DNA of 64,000 nucleotides from Ramlibacter henchirensis. GTDB taxonomy: Bacteria > Pseudomonadota > Gammaproteobacteria > Burkholderiales > Burkholderiaceae_C. This document shows, piece after piece, positions 37,282 through 46,751 of this stretch. Made by a program: the position numbers and the translations under genes. Under the pieces are notes generated by a model that made no database searches, had not been told where the DNA came from, and saw nothing but the letters and a program-made list of their open reading frames with translations. The stretch covers positions 434,001 through 498,000 of the forward strand of contig NZ_SMLM01000002.1 of NCBI RefSeq assembly GCF_004682015.1, read 5' to 3'. Every line of letters starts with the position of its first letter. Position 1 is the stretch's first letter.

Positions 37282-37821
37282 ATGGCCCTCCCCAATTTCC
37301 CCACGCTCAAGCAGTTCATGCCGCAGATCGACTTCCAGGAGATCATGGACTACCTGAGCAGCACCAACGAGCGCCGCACCTGGCCCCTGTGGCAGGAGGA
37401 CGATTGCCTGGCGTTCATCGCGCGCGGCCGCGAGTACCGCAGCGAGTTCCACCTGAACCCGAGCTTCGAGATGCAGTACTCGCTGAAGGGAACGCTCGAC
37501 CTGCACTGGCGCGACGCCGACAACAAGGTGCACATCTCGCACGTGCCCGAGGGCAACTGCCTGTACCAGCCGCCGCTGGTGCCGCACTCGCCGAGGTTCG
37601 GTCCCGACGCCTTCCAGCTCGTCATCGAGCGCAAGCGCCGCCCCGGCGAGATCGACCGCTTCCACTGGTTCTGCCCCAAGTGCGACAACTTCCTGCACGA
37701 GGAGCAGTTCGTGGTGGCGGACTACGGCGCCGACCCGGTGTCGCGCGCCTATGACCGCTTCTGGAGCAACATGGACGCGCGCACCTGCAAGAAGTGCGGC
37801 ACGGTGATGCCCGACAAATGA
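37282..37821 (+). CDS. 3-hydroxyanthranilate 3,4-dioxygenase family protein
   Basis: The 179-residue cupin dioxygenase has His57, Glu63 and His102 at the spacing of the catalytic iron ligands of bacterial 3-hydroxyanthranilate dioxygenase. It also has the rubredoxin-like second iron site Cys131/Cys134 (FCPKCDN) and Cys169/Cys172 (TCKKCG) found in bacterial members. Length is normal for the family. Family chemistry is extradiol cleavage of an o-aminophenol carboxylate. No kynurenine-pathway genes surround it; amidase and amidohydrolase neighbours suggest a different aminophenol substrate. AAGGAG precedes the ATG. Confidence 0.88.
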   Translation: MALPNFPTLKQFMPQIDFQEIMDYLSSTNERRTWPLWQEDDCLAFIARGREYRSEFHLNPSFEMQYSLKGTLDLHWRDADNKVHISHVPEGNCLYQPPLVPHSPRFGPDAFQLVIERKRRPGEIDRFHWFCPKCDNFLHEEQFVVADYGADPVSRAYDRFWSNMDARTCKKCGTVMPDK

Positions 37822-38453
37822 CGCAAGAGGTCCTGCGCACGCTCGAAGAGCAGCTGCGGCCGGCGCACACCGCCCTGGTGGTCGTCGACATGCAGAACGA
37901 TTTCTGCGCCGAAGGCGGCTACCTGCAGCGCACCCGCGCCGCGTCCTCGGAGAACCCGATCCGCGTCGACGAGAACGAGCGGATCGCCGAGCGCATCGGG
38001 CGGTTGGCGGCCGAGGCGCGGCGCGCCGGCGCCACCGTCGTGTGGCTGCGCTCCGTCTACGACTTCAAGCACCTCGCGCCTGCGCACATCGCCAAGCGCG
38101 AGGGCGAAGGCTGCTGCATGGAAGGCAGCTGGGGCGCGGACTGGTTCCGCATCGAGCCGGCCGAAGGCGACATCGTGGTCACCAAGCACACCTTCAGCGG
38201 TTTCCACGAGACGGACCTGCACGAGCGGCTGCAGGCGCGCGGCATCCGCACGCTGGTGATGACCGGCGTGGCGACCAACGTGTGCGTCGATTCCACGCTG
38301 CGCCACGGCTTCTTCCTCGGCTACAACATCGTGGTGGCGGAAGACTGCGTCGGCAGCGGCAACCAGGCCGGCCACGAGGGCACGCTCGCGACGGTGCGGG
38401 TGAACTTCGGGTCCGTCGTCGATTCGCAGCGGCTGCTGACGCTGCTCGCCTGA
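37818..38453 (+). CDS. Isochorismatase-family cysteine hydrolase
   Basis: The 211-residue protein has the catalytic triad Asp24 (VVDMQNDF), Lys123 (VVTKHTFSGF) and Cys156 (VATNVCVDST). The family includes maleamate amidase, N-carbamoylsarcosine amidohydrolase, nicotinamidase, ureidoacrylate hydrolase and isochorismatase. Since it directly follows a ring-cleaving dioxygenase (ATGA overlap), a deaminating amidase acting on a ring-cleavage product is the best guess. It ends the operon one base before the convergent enoyl-CoA hydratase gene. Confidence 0.9.
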   Translation: MTQEVLRTLEEQLRPAHTALVVVDMQNDFCAEGGYLQRTRAASSENPIRVDENERIAERIGRLAAEARRAGATVVWLRSVYDFKHLAPAHIAKREGEGCCMEGSWGADWFRIEPAEGDIVVTKHTFSGFHETDLHERLQARGIRTLVMTGVATNVCVDSTLRHGFFLGYNIVVAEDCVGSGNQAGHEGTLATVRVNFGSVVDSQRLLTLLA

Positions 38454-38454
38454 A

Positions 38455-39186
38455 TCAGCGATCCCAGCTGGGCCGCCGGCGTTCGCGGGCGGCGGCCAGC
38501 CCCTCGCGGGCGTCCTCCGTCTGCAGCAGCGCCGCTTCGGCTTCGATCAGGGCTTCGACGGCGGAGGCCACATCGTCGCCGGCCACCTTCTTGGCCGCGG
38601 CAGCAGCGCCCGGCGCGGCGCGCAGGAACTCCGCGCAGACTTCCGCGGTTCGACCGCCAAGGTCCTCGCACACCTCGTGCACCAGGCCGAGCGCCTGCGC
38701 GGTGCGCGCATCGAAGCGCTCGCCGCTCAGCACGTAACGGCGGTAGCCGCGCTCCCCCAGGCCGCGCAGCAGCAACGGCGCGAGCGCGCCGGGCGGAAAG
38801 CCCAGCCGCACCTCGGGCACCGAGAAAAACGCCGACGGGCTCGCCAGCACCGCATCGCAGCACGCCACCATGGCGACGGCGGCACCGATGCAGGCGCCCT
38901 GCACGGAAGCGACGACCGGCTTGGGAAAGCGCGCCAGCGTGGTGAACATCGCGAGCCGTTCACGCGCGCTCTGCTGGCCGGCCAGGCTCATGTCGGAGCC
39001 GGCGCAGAAGTCGGGGCCCGCGCCTTCGAGCAGGAGCAAGCGCACGGACGGGTCCGCCGCCCACTCGTTCAAGTGTTGCGTGAAGGCCGAGCGCATCGCG
39101 GGCGTCATCGAATTGCGCTTGTGCGGCCGGTCGAGCGTCAGGCGCGCGATCCCGCCCTGGACTTGCACACGCAGCTCGCTGTCCAT
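38455..39186 (-). CDS. Enoyl-CoA hydratase/isomerase family protein
   Basis: The 243-residue crotonase-fold protein has the first oxyanion-hole segment DFCAGSDMSLAG and the second VQGACIGAAVAM. A glutamate in VPEVRLGFPPG is at the usual catalytic position; the other acidic residue of true hydratases is not obvious, so isomerase or lyase chemistry is possible. It is the last gene of the leftward acyl-CoA operon (ligase, thioesterase, hydratase). Confidence 0.9.
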   Translation of the reverse strand: MDSELRVQVQGGIARLTLDRPHKRNSMTPAMRSAFTQHLNEWAADPSVRLLLLEGAGPDFCAGSDMSLAGQQSARERLAMFTTLARFPKPVVASVQGACIGAAVAMVACCDAVLASPSAFFSVPEVRLGFPPGALAPLLLRGLGERGYRRYVLSGERFDARTAQALGLVHEVCEDLGGRTAEVCAEFLRAAPGAAAAAKKVAGDDVASAVEALIEAEAALLQTEDAREGLAAARERRRPSWDR

Positions 39187-39195
39187 CGCGCCTGC

Positions 39196-39657
39196 TCAGC
39201 TCGCGGTGAACAAGGGAAAGGTCGCCGAGCCGGTGGCGGCACGCTCGCCTGCGGCATCCAGCAGCACCGCGCGCATGAAGGCCACCGTGCGGCCCACCCG
39301 CTCGGCTTCCACTTCGCAGGTGCAGGGCCCCGGCGGCAGCGGCCGCAAGAAGGAGACGTTGAGGTTGGCGGTCGCGGTCCTCTGGTCGGCGCCCGTCATC
39401 GCCACGACCAGGGTCGCCATCGAGATGTCCAGCATCGTGGCCATGGCGCCGCCGTGCACCGTCGGCCGGGCGCCGCCGATGTAGTGTTCACCGGGATCGA
39501 ATGTGGCCCGCAACCGGCCCGCGCGGGCGTCGATCGACACGATGCGCATGTTCAGGCCCACGGTGAACGGGCTGACGTCGTTGCGCAGCGGCTCGCGCTG
39601 GTCGGAATCGCGGAAGGCGTGGATGCCTTCGCGGCCCGGGTTGTGCGGCTGGTTCAT
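39196..39657 (-). CDS. PaaI-type hotdog-fold thioesterase
   Basis: The 153-residue protein has the hotdog-fold active-site pattern ARPTVHGGAMATMLDISMA, typical of PaaI-like acyl-CoA thioesterases. Such enzymes rescue CoA from dead-end aryl- or acyl-CoA esters. Its ATG at 39657 overlaps the acyl-CoA ligase stop by 4 bp (ATGA), which fixes the start and implies coupled expression. It is 9 bp from the enoyl-CoA hydratase gene. Confidence 0.9.
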   Translation of the reverse strand: MNQPHNPGREGIHAFRDSDQREPLRNDVSPFTVGLNMRIVSIDARAGRLRATFDPGEHYIGGARPTVHGGAMATMLDISMATLVVAMTGADQRTATANLNVSFLRPLPPGPCTCEVEAERVGRTVAFMRAVLLDAAGERAATGSATFPLFTAS

Positions 39658-41474
39658 GGCACCTCCAGCGCCGATTCTGGCGTCACTTCGCAGCGGCAGG
39701 GAAGCGCGGCCAGGACGCCTTCCAGGCGCGCTGCAGTTGACGCGTCTGCGGCGATCGCGACGCGATAGACCGTGCCGTGCACCGGGTCGGGCACGGCGGT
39801 GACGCGTGTGGCCGCCAACCCGCCCGCCTCGCGCACCATCCGCTCGATCACGGCGCACCCGCTCATCTCGCGCAGCAGCGGCTTGTTCACCTTGCCGGCG
39901 CCGGTGAGCGGCATCTCCTGCAGCACGTGCACGGCCACCGGCGCAGCCGCACGCTCGGGGATGCGCTCTTTCGCGAACGCCTGGAGTTCCTCGGCCCCGG
40001 CGCCGTTGCCCTTCTTCAATTGCACATAGGCCACGGGCACCTCGCCGGCGTAAGCGTCGAGCTGGCCGACCGCGGCCGCGAGGGCCACATCGTCGTGCGA
40101 CTGCAGCGTCTCCTCGATCACGCGCGGGTCGATGTTGTGGCCGCCGCGGATGATGATGTCCTTGGCGCGGCCGGTGATGAACAGGAAGCCGTTCCCGTCC
40201 ATCCGCCCCAGGTCGCCGGTGCGCGCCCAGCCGTCCTCGGTGAACAACGCGGTGGTCGCTTTCGCGTCGAGGTAGCCGCCGACCAGCCCCGGCCCATTCA
40301 CCAGGATCTCGCCGATCTCGCCGGGTGCGCACTCACGGCCATCGCCGCGAACGATGCGCACCTGCGTGTAGGGCAGCCGCAGGCCACAGCTGCCTTCCGG
40401 CAGGTCGTCGCCGGGCGGCGGCAGCGCCACGGTGGCGGTGTATTCCGTCAGGCCGTAGTCGCACAGCAGGCGCACGCCGATGCGCTGTTCGAAGCGCTTC
40501 GCCACCGCCAAAGGCAGCGTGGAAGACCCGGTGATCGCGAACGGCCGCAGCGACGACAGGTCGGCCGCACCGGGGTCGACCTCGGCGAGCACGCCGAGCG
40601 ACGTCGGCACCGCCGACAGCTCCGTGACGCGCTTGGCCTCGACGATCTGCCAGTAGCGCCGCAGCACCTCGCGGTCGCGCAGGCCCAGCGCGCCGGGGAT
40701 GACGATCGACATCCCGCACGCCAGCGGATGGATCGCGCGCAGCACGATGCCGCCGACGTGGAACAGCGGGCTCACGCCGAGCGCCACGTGTTCGGGGCGC
40801 TGGCCGAGCAGCTCGCGATACGCCCAGCACTTGTAGGCGATGCCGCGGTGCAGGAGCTTGGCCAGCTTGGGCTGCCCGGTGGCGCCGCCGGTGTGGATGT
40901 AGGCCGCGACGTCTTCGGGCTCCGGGACTTCGAGCGCATCACCGCCATGCGACGCGCAGGCTTCTTCGAAAGAGGTCCAGCCGGCCCGCGTCGCCGAGCC
41001 GCCCACCTGCAACAACGCGATCCCGTCGACCACAGCGGCGGGCAGCGCTTCCAGCGTGTCGCGCAACTCGGCGGCGGCCACCACCACCTTGGGCCGCCCG
41101 GCCCGCAGCAGCGACTCCAGCTGCGCCGGCCGCAGCATCCAGTTCACCGGCATGGCGATGCCGGCGCACATCGCACCAAGCAGCGCGACATAGGTCTCGG
41201 GAAGATTCGGCAGCAGCAGCGCGACCACATCGCCCCGGCCCACGCCGAGCGACCGGAACAACCGCGCCGCACGATGCACCTGCGCGAGCAGCTCGCCGTG
41301 CGAGAGGACGATCTCGTCCCGGTCGAGCCGGCCTTCGGGCAGGAACCGCAGCGCCGCCTTCGCGGGATCGCGCCCCGCGCCGCGGCGGATCAACGCCGGC
41401 ACCGTCGCCGCATCGAGCCGCTCCCGCAGCGGCCGCTGCTCCAGCGCTTCGATGTCGGCGATCGACCGCACCAC
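39654..41474 (-). CDS. AMP-dependent acyl-CoA synthetase/ligase
   Basis: The 606-residue adenylating enzyme has a phosphate-binding loop IHTGGATGQPKLAK, the YGLTEYTA motif, TGDLGRMD, the hinge GRAKDIIIRGGHNI and the C-terminal catalytic lysine in GAGKVNK. It would activate a carboxylic acid through acyl-AMP to a CoA thioester. The start is a GTG (41474) just after the hydantoinase B stop. The P-loop is slightly divergent from TSGTTGxPKG but keeps Gly and Lys. Substrate is probably the acid made by the upstream hydantoinase and lyase steps. Confidence 0.92.
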   Translation of the reverse strand: MVRSIADIEALEQRPLRERLDAATVPALIRRGAGRDPAKAALRFLPEGRLDRDEIVLSHGELLAQVHRAARLFRSLGVGRGDVVALLLPNLPETYVALLGAMCAGIAMPVNWMLRPAQLESLLRAGRPKVVVAAAELRDTLEALPAAVVDGIALLQVGGSATRAGWTSFEEACASHGGDALEVPEPEDVAAYIHTGGATGQPKLAKLLHRGIAYKCWAYRELLGQRPEHVALGVSPLFHVGGIVLRAIHPLACGMSIVIPGALGLRDREVLRRYWQIVEAKRVTELSAVPTSLGVLAEVDPGAADLSSLRPFAITGSSTLPLAVAKRFEQRIGVRLLCDYGLTEYTATVALPPPGDDLPEGSCGLRLPYTQVRIVRGDGRECAPGEIGEILVNGPGLVGGYLDAKATTALFTEDGWARTGDLGRMDGNGFLFITGRAKDIIIRGGHNIDPRVIEETLQSHDDVALAAAVGQLDAYAGEVPVAYVQLKKGNGAGAEELQAFAKERIPERAAAPVAVHVLQEMPLTGAGKVNKPLLREMSGCAVIERMVREAGGLAATRVTAVPDPVHGTVYRVAIAADASTAARLEGVLAALPCRCEVTPESALEVP

Positions 41475-41477
41475 GCC

Positions 41478-43202
41478 CTACGCGCTCCGCATCCCGTCGC
41501 GCAGCCGCTGCGTGGCGGCCGCATCCACTTCGAAGGTCGCGGCGTCGAGCACCACGCCGTACACCTCGCGCGCCTTCTCGATGCTCACGTAGCCCTGGCG
41601 CACGTCGCTCGCGACGCGTTCCGGCTCGCGCTCGATCGGCTTGCCGTAGCCGCCGCCGCCCGGCTGGCGGAAGGTGATCACGTCACCCGGCTTGCACAGG
41701 TTGAGCCCGCCCCAGGGGCTGGCCTCGCCGTTGATGCGATAGCTGCCGCGCCCGCCCTCGCCGCCGCCGAACAGCCCCTTGGGCGGATAACGGAAGCGCC
41801 CCATCACGGTGACGACCGTGACCGGCGGCTTCGGAGCCGCCTGGTCGTCCGGGATGCGCCACACCACCTCCTGCCCCAACCCGCCGCGCCGGCGCCCGGG
41901 GCCGCCGCTGTCGCACACCATCTCGCGCTTCTCGACGATCAGCGGCGTGTCGGCTTCCAGGATCTCGGCCGGCGTGTTGCTGGTGTTCGAGGGGAAATGC
42001 GTGCAGTTGATGCCGTCGGCCATGCGGCTCGCGCCCATGCCCGAAGCCCGCAGGTCCATCGTCAGGAACCGCTGGCCGTTGCCGCGCGCCCCGTACACCA
42101 CGGTGGACGAGCCCGGCGCCGTTCCGCATTCGGCGAGGACCCGCTCGGGCGTCGCGTCCGACAGCGCGCGGTACACCAGCTCGGTGAGGCCGTGGCCGAC
42201 GTGCGTGCGGTGGGCCACCGCCGCCGGATAGCTGCAGTTCACCACGCTGCCTTCCGGCGCCACCACCTTCACCGGCAGCGTGCTGCCGTAGTTGTTCGGC
42301 ACCTCGGGGTTGAAAGCGCTCTTGATCGCGAAATTGACGTACGAGTAGGTGAAGTTGTAGACCGAGTTGACGCCCCAGCGCACCTGCGGATCGGTGCCCG
42401 CGAAGTCCACCAGCACCTCGCTGCCCTTCACCTCCACCCTCACCTTGATGCGGATGTCGCCGCGGTTGCCCGCGCCCTCGATCGTGTTCTCCGCGTGGTA
42501 CACGCCGTCCGGGATGGCGGCGATCGCCTCGCGCATGCTCTTCTCGGTGCGGCCGATGATCTCGTCGGCCAGCTCGTCGAGCGAGTCGAGGCCGAGCTCT
42601 TCCATCATGTCGACGATCTTGCCGGCGCAGACGTGGTTGGCCGCGATCTGCGAGCGCAGGTCGCCGATCACGTCGTCGGGCTTGCGCACGTTGGCGCGGA
42701 TCATCCGCAGCACCGGCTCGCTCATCACGCCGCGCTCGGCCAGCTTCATCAGCGGGATGAACAGGCCTTCCTCGTACACCTCGTGGTTGTCGGCGCCCGG
42801 GCGGCCGCCGATGTCGGTGTGGTGGAACACGCAGGCGGTGAAGGCGACGAGCTTCTCCCTGAGGAAGATGGGGCTGATCACGCACACGTCGTTCAGGTGC
42901 CCCGCCAGCAGCCAGGGGTCGTTGCTCACCAGCACGTCGCCGGGATGCAGCGAAGCGACGTCGAAGCTCCTGCAGATCTCGCGCACGCCCTGCGTGAGCG
43001 CGCCCAGCTGGCCCGGCGTGACCATGGAGCCTTCGCAGATCTCGCGGCCGTGCCGGTCGAAGAACGCGTTGGTGTAGTCATGCGCGTCGCGGATCAGGCT
43101 GGAGAACGAGGTGCGGTACACCGAGGCATCGGCTTCGTCGACAATGGAGATCAGGCGGCGCCAGAGGATCTCCAGCTGGATCGGATTGAACTTCGCTGCC
43201 AT
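41478..43202 (-). CDS. Hydantoinase B / oxoprolinase family subunit
   Basis: The 574-residue protein matches the HyuB family (N-methylhydantoinase B, acetone/acetophenone carboxylase alpha, 5-oxoprolinase C-half): PIQLEILWRRLISIVDEAD at the start, EGSMVTPGQLGALTQG, SNDPWLLAGHLNDVCV, and a Gly-rich end QPGGGGYGKP. It works with the HyuA-type subunit encoded directly before it (TAAATG, no gap) in ATP-driven ring opening of a hydantoin or lactam, or in carboxylation of a ketone. No third, acetone-carboxylase gamma-like subunit is present, which favours the oxoprolinase/hydantoinase type. Confidence 0.93.
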   Translation of the reverse strand: MAAKFNPIQLEILWRRLISIVDEADASVYRTSFSSLIRDAHDYTNAFFDRHGREICEGSMVTPGQLGALTQGVREICRSFDVASLHPGDVLVSNDPWLLAGHLNDVCVISPIFLREKLVAFTACVFHHTDIGGRPGADNHEVYEEGLFIPLMKLAERGVMSEPVLRMIRANVRKPDDVIGDLRSQIAANHVCAGKIVDMMEELGLDSLDELADEIIGRTEKSMREAIAAIPDGVYHAENTIEGAGNRGDIRIKVRVEVKGSEVLVDFAGTDPQVRWGVNSVYNFTYSYVNFAIKSAFNPEVPNNYGSTLPVKVVAPEGSVVNCSYPAAVAHRTHVGHGLTELVYRALSDATPERVLAECGTAPGSSTVVYGARGNGQRFLTMDLRASGMGASRMADGINCTHFPSNTSNTPAEILEADTPLIVEKREMVCDSGGPGRRRGGLGQEVVWRIPDDQAAPKPPVTVVTVMGRFRYPPKGLFGGGEGGRGSYRINGEASPWGGLNLCKPGDVITFRQPGGGGYGKPIEREPERVASDVRQGYVSIEKAREVYGVVLDAATFEVDAAATQRLRDGMRSA

Positions 43203-45293
43203 TTACGCGGCCTCCAGCTCGATGAACAGGAAGCCCTGCCCGTTGACGGTGACCTGCGCGCCCTCGCCCACGATGGTGGTCGACTCGCGCTCCTCGATGA
43301 TCGCGGGGCCGCGCAGCGTGTCGCCCGCGCCCAGCTTGTAGCGGTCGTACACGACGTGCCGCACGTAGTCGCCGGCCTGGGGCGAATACGCCTTGCGCGC
43401 GCCCTTCACCGCGCCCTCGGCCCCGTGCCGCGACGGTGCCACGAGCGGCAGCTGCAGCGGCCGCATGGGCAGCCGCACCACGGTGTTGAACGTGACCAGC
43501 TCCGCCGGCACTTCGGGATAGGTGCGGCCGTACAGGGCCACGTAGGCGTCGTCGAACAGCTTGCGCACGTCCTCGCGCGACATCCGGCCGAGGTCGCCGG
43601 CCGGCAGCGCCACGCTCAGCTCGCAGCCCTGGCCCGCCAGGCGCATGTCGATCGAACGCTCCACCGCGACGTCGACGCCGCCCAGCGGCGCCACCACCTC
43701 GCGGCCGGAAGCCTCCATTTCCCGGAACAGCGCCTCGACCTCGTCCAGCCGCGCGTCCTTCAGGTTCATCTTGCGCGTGCGCACGACTTCGTAGGCCACG
43801 GGCGCGGTGAAGAAGCCCAGCGCGGAGCCCACGCCCGCCACCGGCGGAACCAGCACGCGGCTGGCCTTGAGCTTGCGCGCGAGGCTGCAGGCATGCACCG
43901 GCCCGGCGCCGCCGAACGCGGCGACGGTCACCTGCCGCGGGTTGCCGCCCTTCTCCGCGATGTGGGTCTTGGCGGCGGCCGCCATCGTCTCGTTGATGAC
44001 GTCGTGGATGCCCCAGGCAGCCTGCGTCAGGTCCAGGCCCAGCGGCTGCGCAATGCGCTCGCGGATCGCCTTCTCCGCCAGCTCGCGCTGCAGCTTCAGC
44101 TCGCCGCCGAGGAAGTAATCGGGATCGAGGTAGCCGAGCACGAGGTCGGCGTCGCTCACCGTCGGCTCGGTGCCACCGCGGCCGTAGCTGGCGGGGCCCG
44201 GCAATGCGCTCGCGCTGTCCGGGCCGACCTGCAGCAGGCCGAGCTTGTTGACCCGCGCGATGCTGCCGCCGCCCGCGCCGATCTCCATCAGGTCGACCAC
44301 CGGCACCTGGATCGGGATCCCGCTGCCCTTCTTGAACCGGTGCACGCGGCCCACCTCGAACGTCGTCACCTTGCCGGCGCGGCCTTTCTGGATCAGGCAC
44401 GACTTGGCGGTGGTGCCGCCCATGTCGTAGGCGAACAGCTCCTGCATGCCGAGCATGCGGCCGAAGTGCTCGGCGGAGATCACCGCCGCGGTCGGGCCGG
44501 ATTCGATCACGCGCACCGGCGACTGGCGCGCGGCTTCCACCGACGTGATGCCGCCGCTGGACAGCATCATGTAGATCTGCCCGCCGAACCCGAGCGCCTC
44601 CAGCCGCTGCTTGAGCCTGGCGAGATAACGCGCCGTCAGCGGCTTCACGTACGCATTGGCCACCGTGGTACTGGTGCGCTCGTACTCGCGGATCTGCGGG
44701 AGCACGTCGTAGGAGATGGACACGGCCAGCTCGGGCGCCTCGCGCTCGAGGATCGCCTTGACCTGCAGCTCGTGCGCCGGGTTCTCGAACGAGTTGATCA
44801 GGCACACCGCGAGCGACTCGACGCCCATCGACCGCATCTGCGCCAGCACGTCGCGCACCTGCTGCGCATCGAGCGGCTGGAGCACGCGGCCGTCGGCGGC
44901 GATGCGCTCGTCCAGCTCCAGCCGGAACGGCCGCTCCACCAGCGGCGGTGCCATCTCCGCGAAGATGTCGTAGGTGTCGTAGCGCTTCTCGCGGCCCAGT
45001 TCCAGCGTGTCGCGGAAGCCGCGCGTGGTGATCAGGCCGGTGCGGCTGCCCTTGCGCTCGATGATCGCGTTGATGACGAGCGTGGTGCCGTGCACCACCT
45101 CGCGCAGCCTGCCCGGCAGGTCGGGGATGCGTGCGGCGAGCGCCAGCACGCCCTGCTCCACCGCCTCGGATGGATCGGCCGGCGTGGTCAGGCACTTGTG
45201 GACGTGCAGCTCGCCGGTGTCGTCGTTCACCAGTACGAAGTCGGTGAAGGTGCCGCCGATGTCGCAGCCGAGGCGATAGGGATGGGAACTCAT
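43203..45293 (-). CDS. Hydantoinase A / oxoprolinase family subunit
   Basis: The 696-residue protein has the HyuA ATPase-like signature LGCDIGGTFTDFVLV at the N-terminus, VVHGTTLVINAIIERKG, GLITTRGFRDTLELGRE and AYDMGGTTAKSCLI. It is the ATP-binding partner of the HyuB subunit. It sits 13 bp after the lyase gene and directly abuts HyuB. With the lyase and ligase the set would open a cyclic amide or hydantoin, split the product and activate an acid with CoA; this order is inference. Confidence 0.93.
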   Translation of the reverse strand: MSSHPYRLGCDIGGTFTDFVLVNDDTGELHVHKCLTTPADPSEAVEQGVLALAARIPDLPGRLREVVHGTTLVINAIIERKGSRTGLITTRGFRDTLELGREKRYDTYDIFAEMAPPLVERPFRLELDERIAADGRVLQPLDAQQVRDVLAQMRSMGVESLAVCLINSFENPAHELQVKAILEREAPELAVSISYDVLPQIREYERTSTTVANAYVKPLTARYLARLKQRLEALGFGGQIYMMLSSGGITSVEAARQSPVRVIESGPTAAVISAEHFGRMLGMQELFAYDMGGTTAKSCLIQKGRAGKVTTFEVGRVHRFKKGSGIPIQVPVVDLMEIGAGGGSIARVNKLGLLQVGPDSASALPGPASYGRGGTEPTVSDADLVLGYLDPDYFLGGELKLQRELAEKAIRERIAQPLGLDLTQAAWGIHDVINETMAAAAKTHIAEKGGNPRQVTVAAFGGAGPVHACSLARKLKASRVLVPPVAGVGSALGFFTAPVAYEVVRTRKMNLKDARLDEVEALFREMEASGREVVAPLGGVDVAVERSIDMRLAGQGCELSVALPAGDLGRMSREDVRKLFDDAYVALYGRTYPEVPAELVTFNTVVRLPMRPLQLPLVAPSRHGAEGAVKGARKAYSPQAGDYVRHVVYDRYKLGAGDTLRGPAIIEERESTTIVGEGAQVTVNGQGFLFIELEAA

Positions 45294-45306
45294 CGAAGGA
45301 TCGGTC

Positions 45307-46737
45307 TCAATGGGGCTGGGTATCCGCCAGCGTGGACTTCAGGCGCGCGAGGTCGCGCTCCAGTTCGGCGCAGAGTTCGGCGGTTCGCGGCGAGCAGATG
45401 CCGGTGTAGTGCGAGGGATCGCGCAGGATGGCCAGACGCCGCTCGTCCAGCCCGCGCAGCCGCTCCGCGATGGTGGGGTCGGCGAACAACAGGTCGGCCA
45501 GGTTGCGTCCTTCCGCCAGCGCCTGCCGGCTGAGGCGGCGCACGGTCTCGTGGCCGTCGCGGTGGCCCGAGACGGACAGCAGCAGCTGCGCGGGCTCGGC
45601 TACGATCGCGCCGGCGGCATCGTCGAAGTTGCGGCGCATCAGGTCGCGCCGCACCACCATCGTGGCCATCGTCTTGCCGAGCAGGTCGGCGGCGAAGTAC
45701 AGGCCCGCGGCCACCTCCGCCACGAAGAACGTCGATTCGAAGTTGGTCAGGTCGCGCTGGTGCTCCGAGACCTGGTCCATGTACACGGTCGCCATGCGCG
45801 GCATGAACACCTTCCACAGCGACTTCACCGCCTCGAAGCGGGACGGATTGCGCTTGTGCGGCATCGTGGAGCTGCCCACGTGGTCGGCCGTGAAGTGCTC
45901 CTCCACCTCGCCCAGCTCGCTGCGGTGCAGGTTGCGCATGTCGTCGGCGATGTTGGCGACGATGCCGAACGCCGAGACCAGCGCATGGGTGTAGTCGACC
46001 AGGTACTCGGCCTCGACGATCTGCGTCGGCAGCGGCGAAGGCTTCAGGCCCAGGCGCGCGAGCACTTCGCGCTCGAACGAGAGCGGGTCGTCGAAGAACA
46101 GCGAGGAGGCGTTGTACGCGCCGACCGCTCCGGCCATCTTGCCGCGCAGGTCCTCGGCGGCGGCATGCACCTGGCGGATCGCGCGGCCGAGGCGGCTGGC
46201 GAAGTGCGCCAGGCTCCAGCCGAAGGTGATCGGCTCGGCGTACTGCCCGTGCGTGCGGCCGATCTGCAGCGTGTCCCGTTCCTCCACGGCGCGCCGCAGC
46301 AGCGTCGACTGGAGTTCGATGAGGCACGGCAGCAGCACGTGGCGCGTGAACTCGCGGTAGCGGTACGCGTCGGCCGAGCAGACTATGTCGTTGGTGGTCG
46401 CCGTGAGGTGGACGAACGGCCTCGCGGTGTCGCACACGCGGCGCTTGAGGCAGTTCACGAGCGACATCACCGGGTGGCGGATGCGCTCCTGCTCCGCATG
46501 CACCTCCGCCGGCTGCACCTGCGCGGCGGCGGCACGCACTTCGTCGGCCACCGACCGTTCGCACAGGCCGCGCGCGGCCAGGCCTTCCGCCAGCGCGACC
46601 TCGACTTTCAGCATCGCCTGGAAGAAGCCGTCCTCCGACAGGTACGGCGCGATCCTCGCGGCCGCGGCCGGGTCCCGCCCATAGTAGCGGTGATCGAGCA
46701 CGCCGATCATCGCGGACGCCTGGTACGGGTGGGTCAC
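45307..46737 (-). CDS. Fumarase/adenylosuccinate-lyase superfamily lyase
   Basis: The protein (476 residues from GTG 46737, or 467 from ATG 46710) has the superfamily signature GSSTMPHKRNP and the other conserved regions, TTNDIVCSADAYRYR and IGRTHGQYAEPITFGW. The enzyme class adds or removes a group across a fumarate-like double bond; adenylosuccinate lyase and 3-carboxymuconate cycloisomerase are the closest types by motif. Neither start has a strong ribosome site. The position after a Bug gene and before hydantoinase genes suggests a catabolic C-N lyase rather than a purine enzyme. Confidence 0.85.
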   Translation of the reverse strand: MTHPYQASAMIGVLDHRYYGRDPAAAARIAPYLSEDGFFQAMLKVEVALAEGLAARGLCERSVADEVRAAAAQVQPAEVHAEQERIRHPVMSLVNCLKRRVCDTARPFVHLTATTNDIVCSADAYRYREFTRHVLLPCLIELQSTLLRRAVEERDTLQIGRTHGQYAEPITFGWSLAHFASRLGRAIRQVHAAAEDLRGKMAGAVGAYNASSLFFDDPLSFEREVLARLGLKPSPLPTQIVEAEYLVDYTHALVSAFGIVANIADDMRNLHRSELGEVEEHFTADHVGSSTMPHKRNPSRFEAVKSLWKVFMPRMATVYMDQVSEHQRDLTNFESTFFVAEVAAGLYFAADLLGKTMATMVVRRDLMRRNFDDAAGAIVAEPAQLLLSVSGHRDGHETVRRLSRQALAEGRNLADLLFADPTIAERLRGLDERRLAILRDPSHYTGICSPRTAELCAELERDLARLKSTLADTQPH

Positions 46738-46751
46738 GGCGGCCACTTCGT

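Noticed and set aside
37282..37821. Complete kynurenine pathway
   Set aside because: The dioxygenase-like enzyme and the cyclase-family protein (25504) could suggest tryptophan breakdown, but no tryptophan dioxygenase, kynureninase or aminomuconate genes are present and the two lie in different operons.
39777..45533. Very long open frame of about 1900 codons on the plus strand
   Set aside because: It is antisense to the acyl-CoA ligase and hydantoinase genes, is His/Arg/Gln/Ala-rich without domains, and arises from GC-rich third positions of the real genes. The same holds for the long frames at 2707-6549, 828-2906, 11935-14455 and the minus-strand frame 22890-25454.
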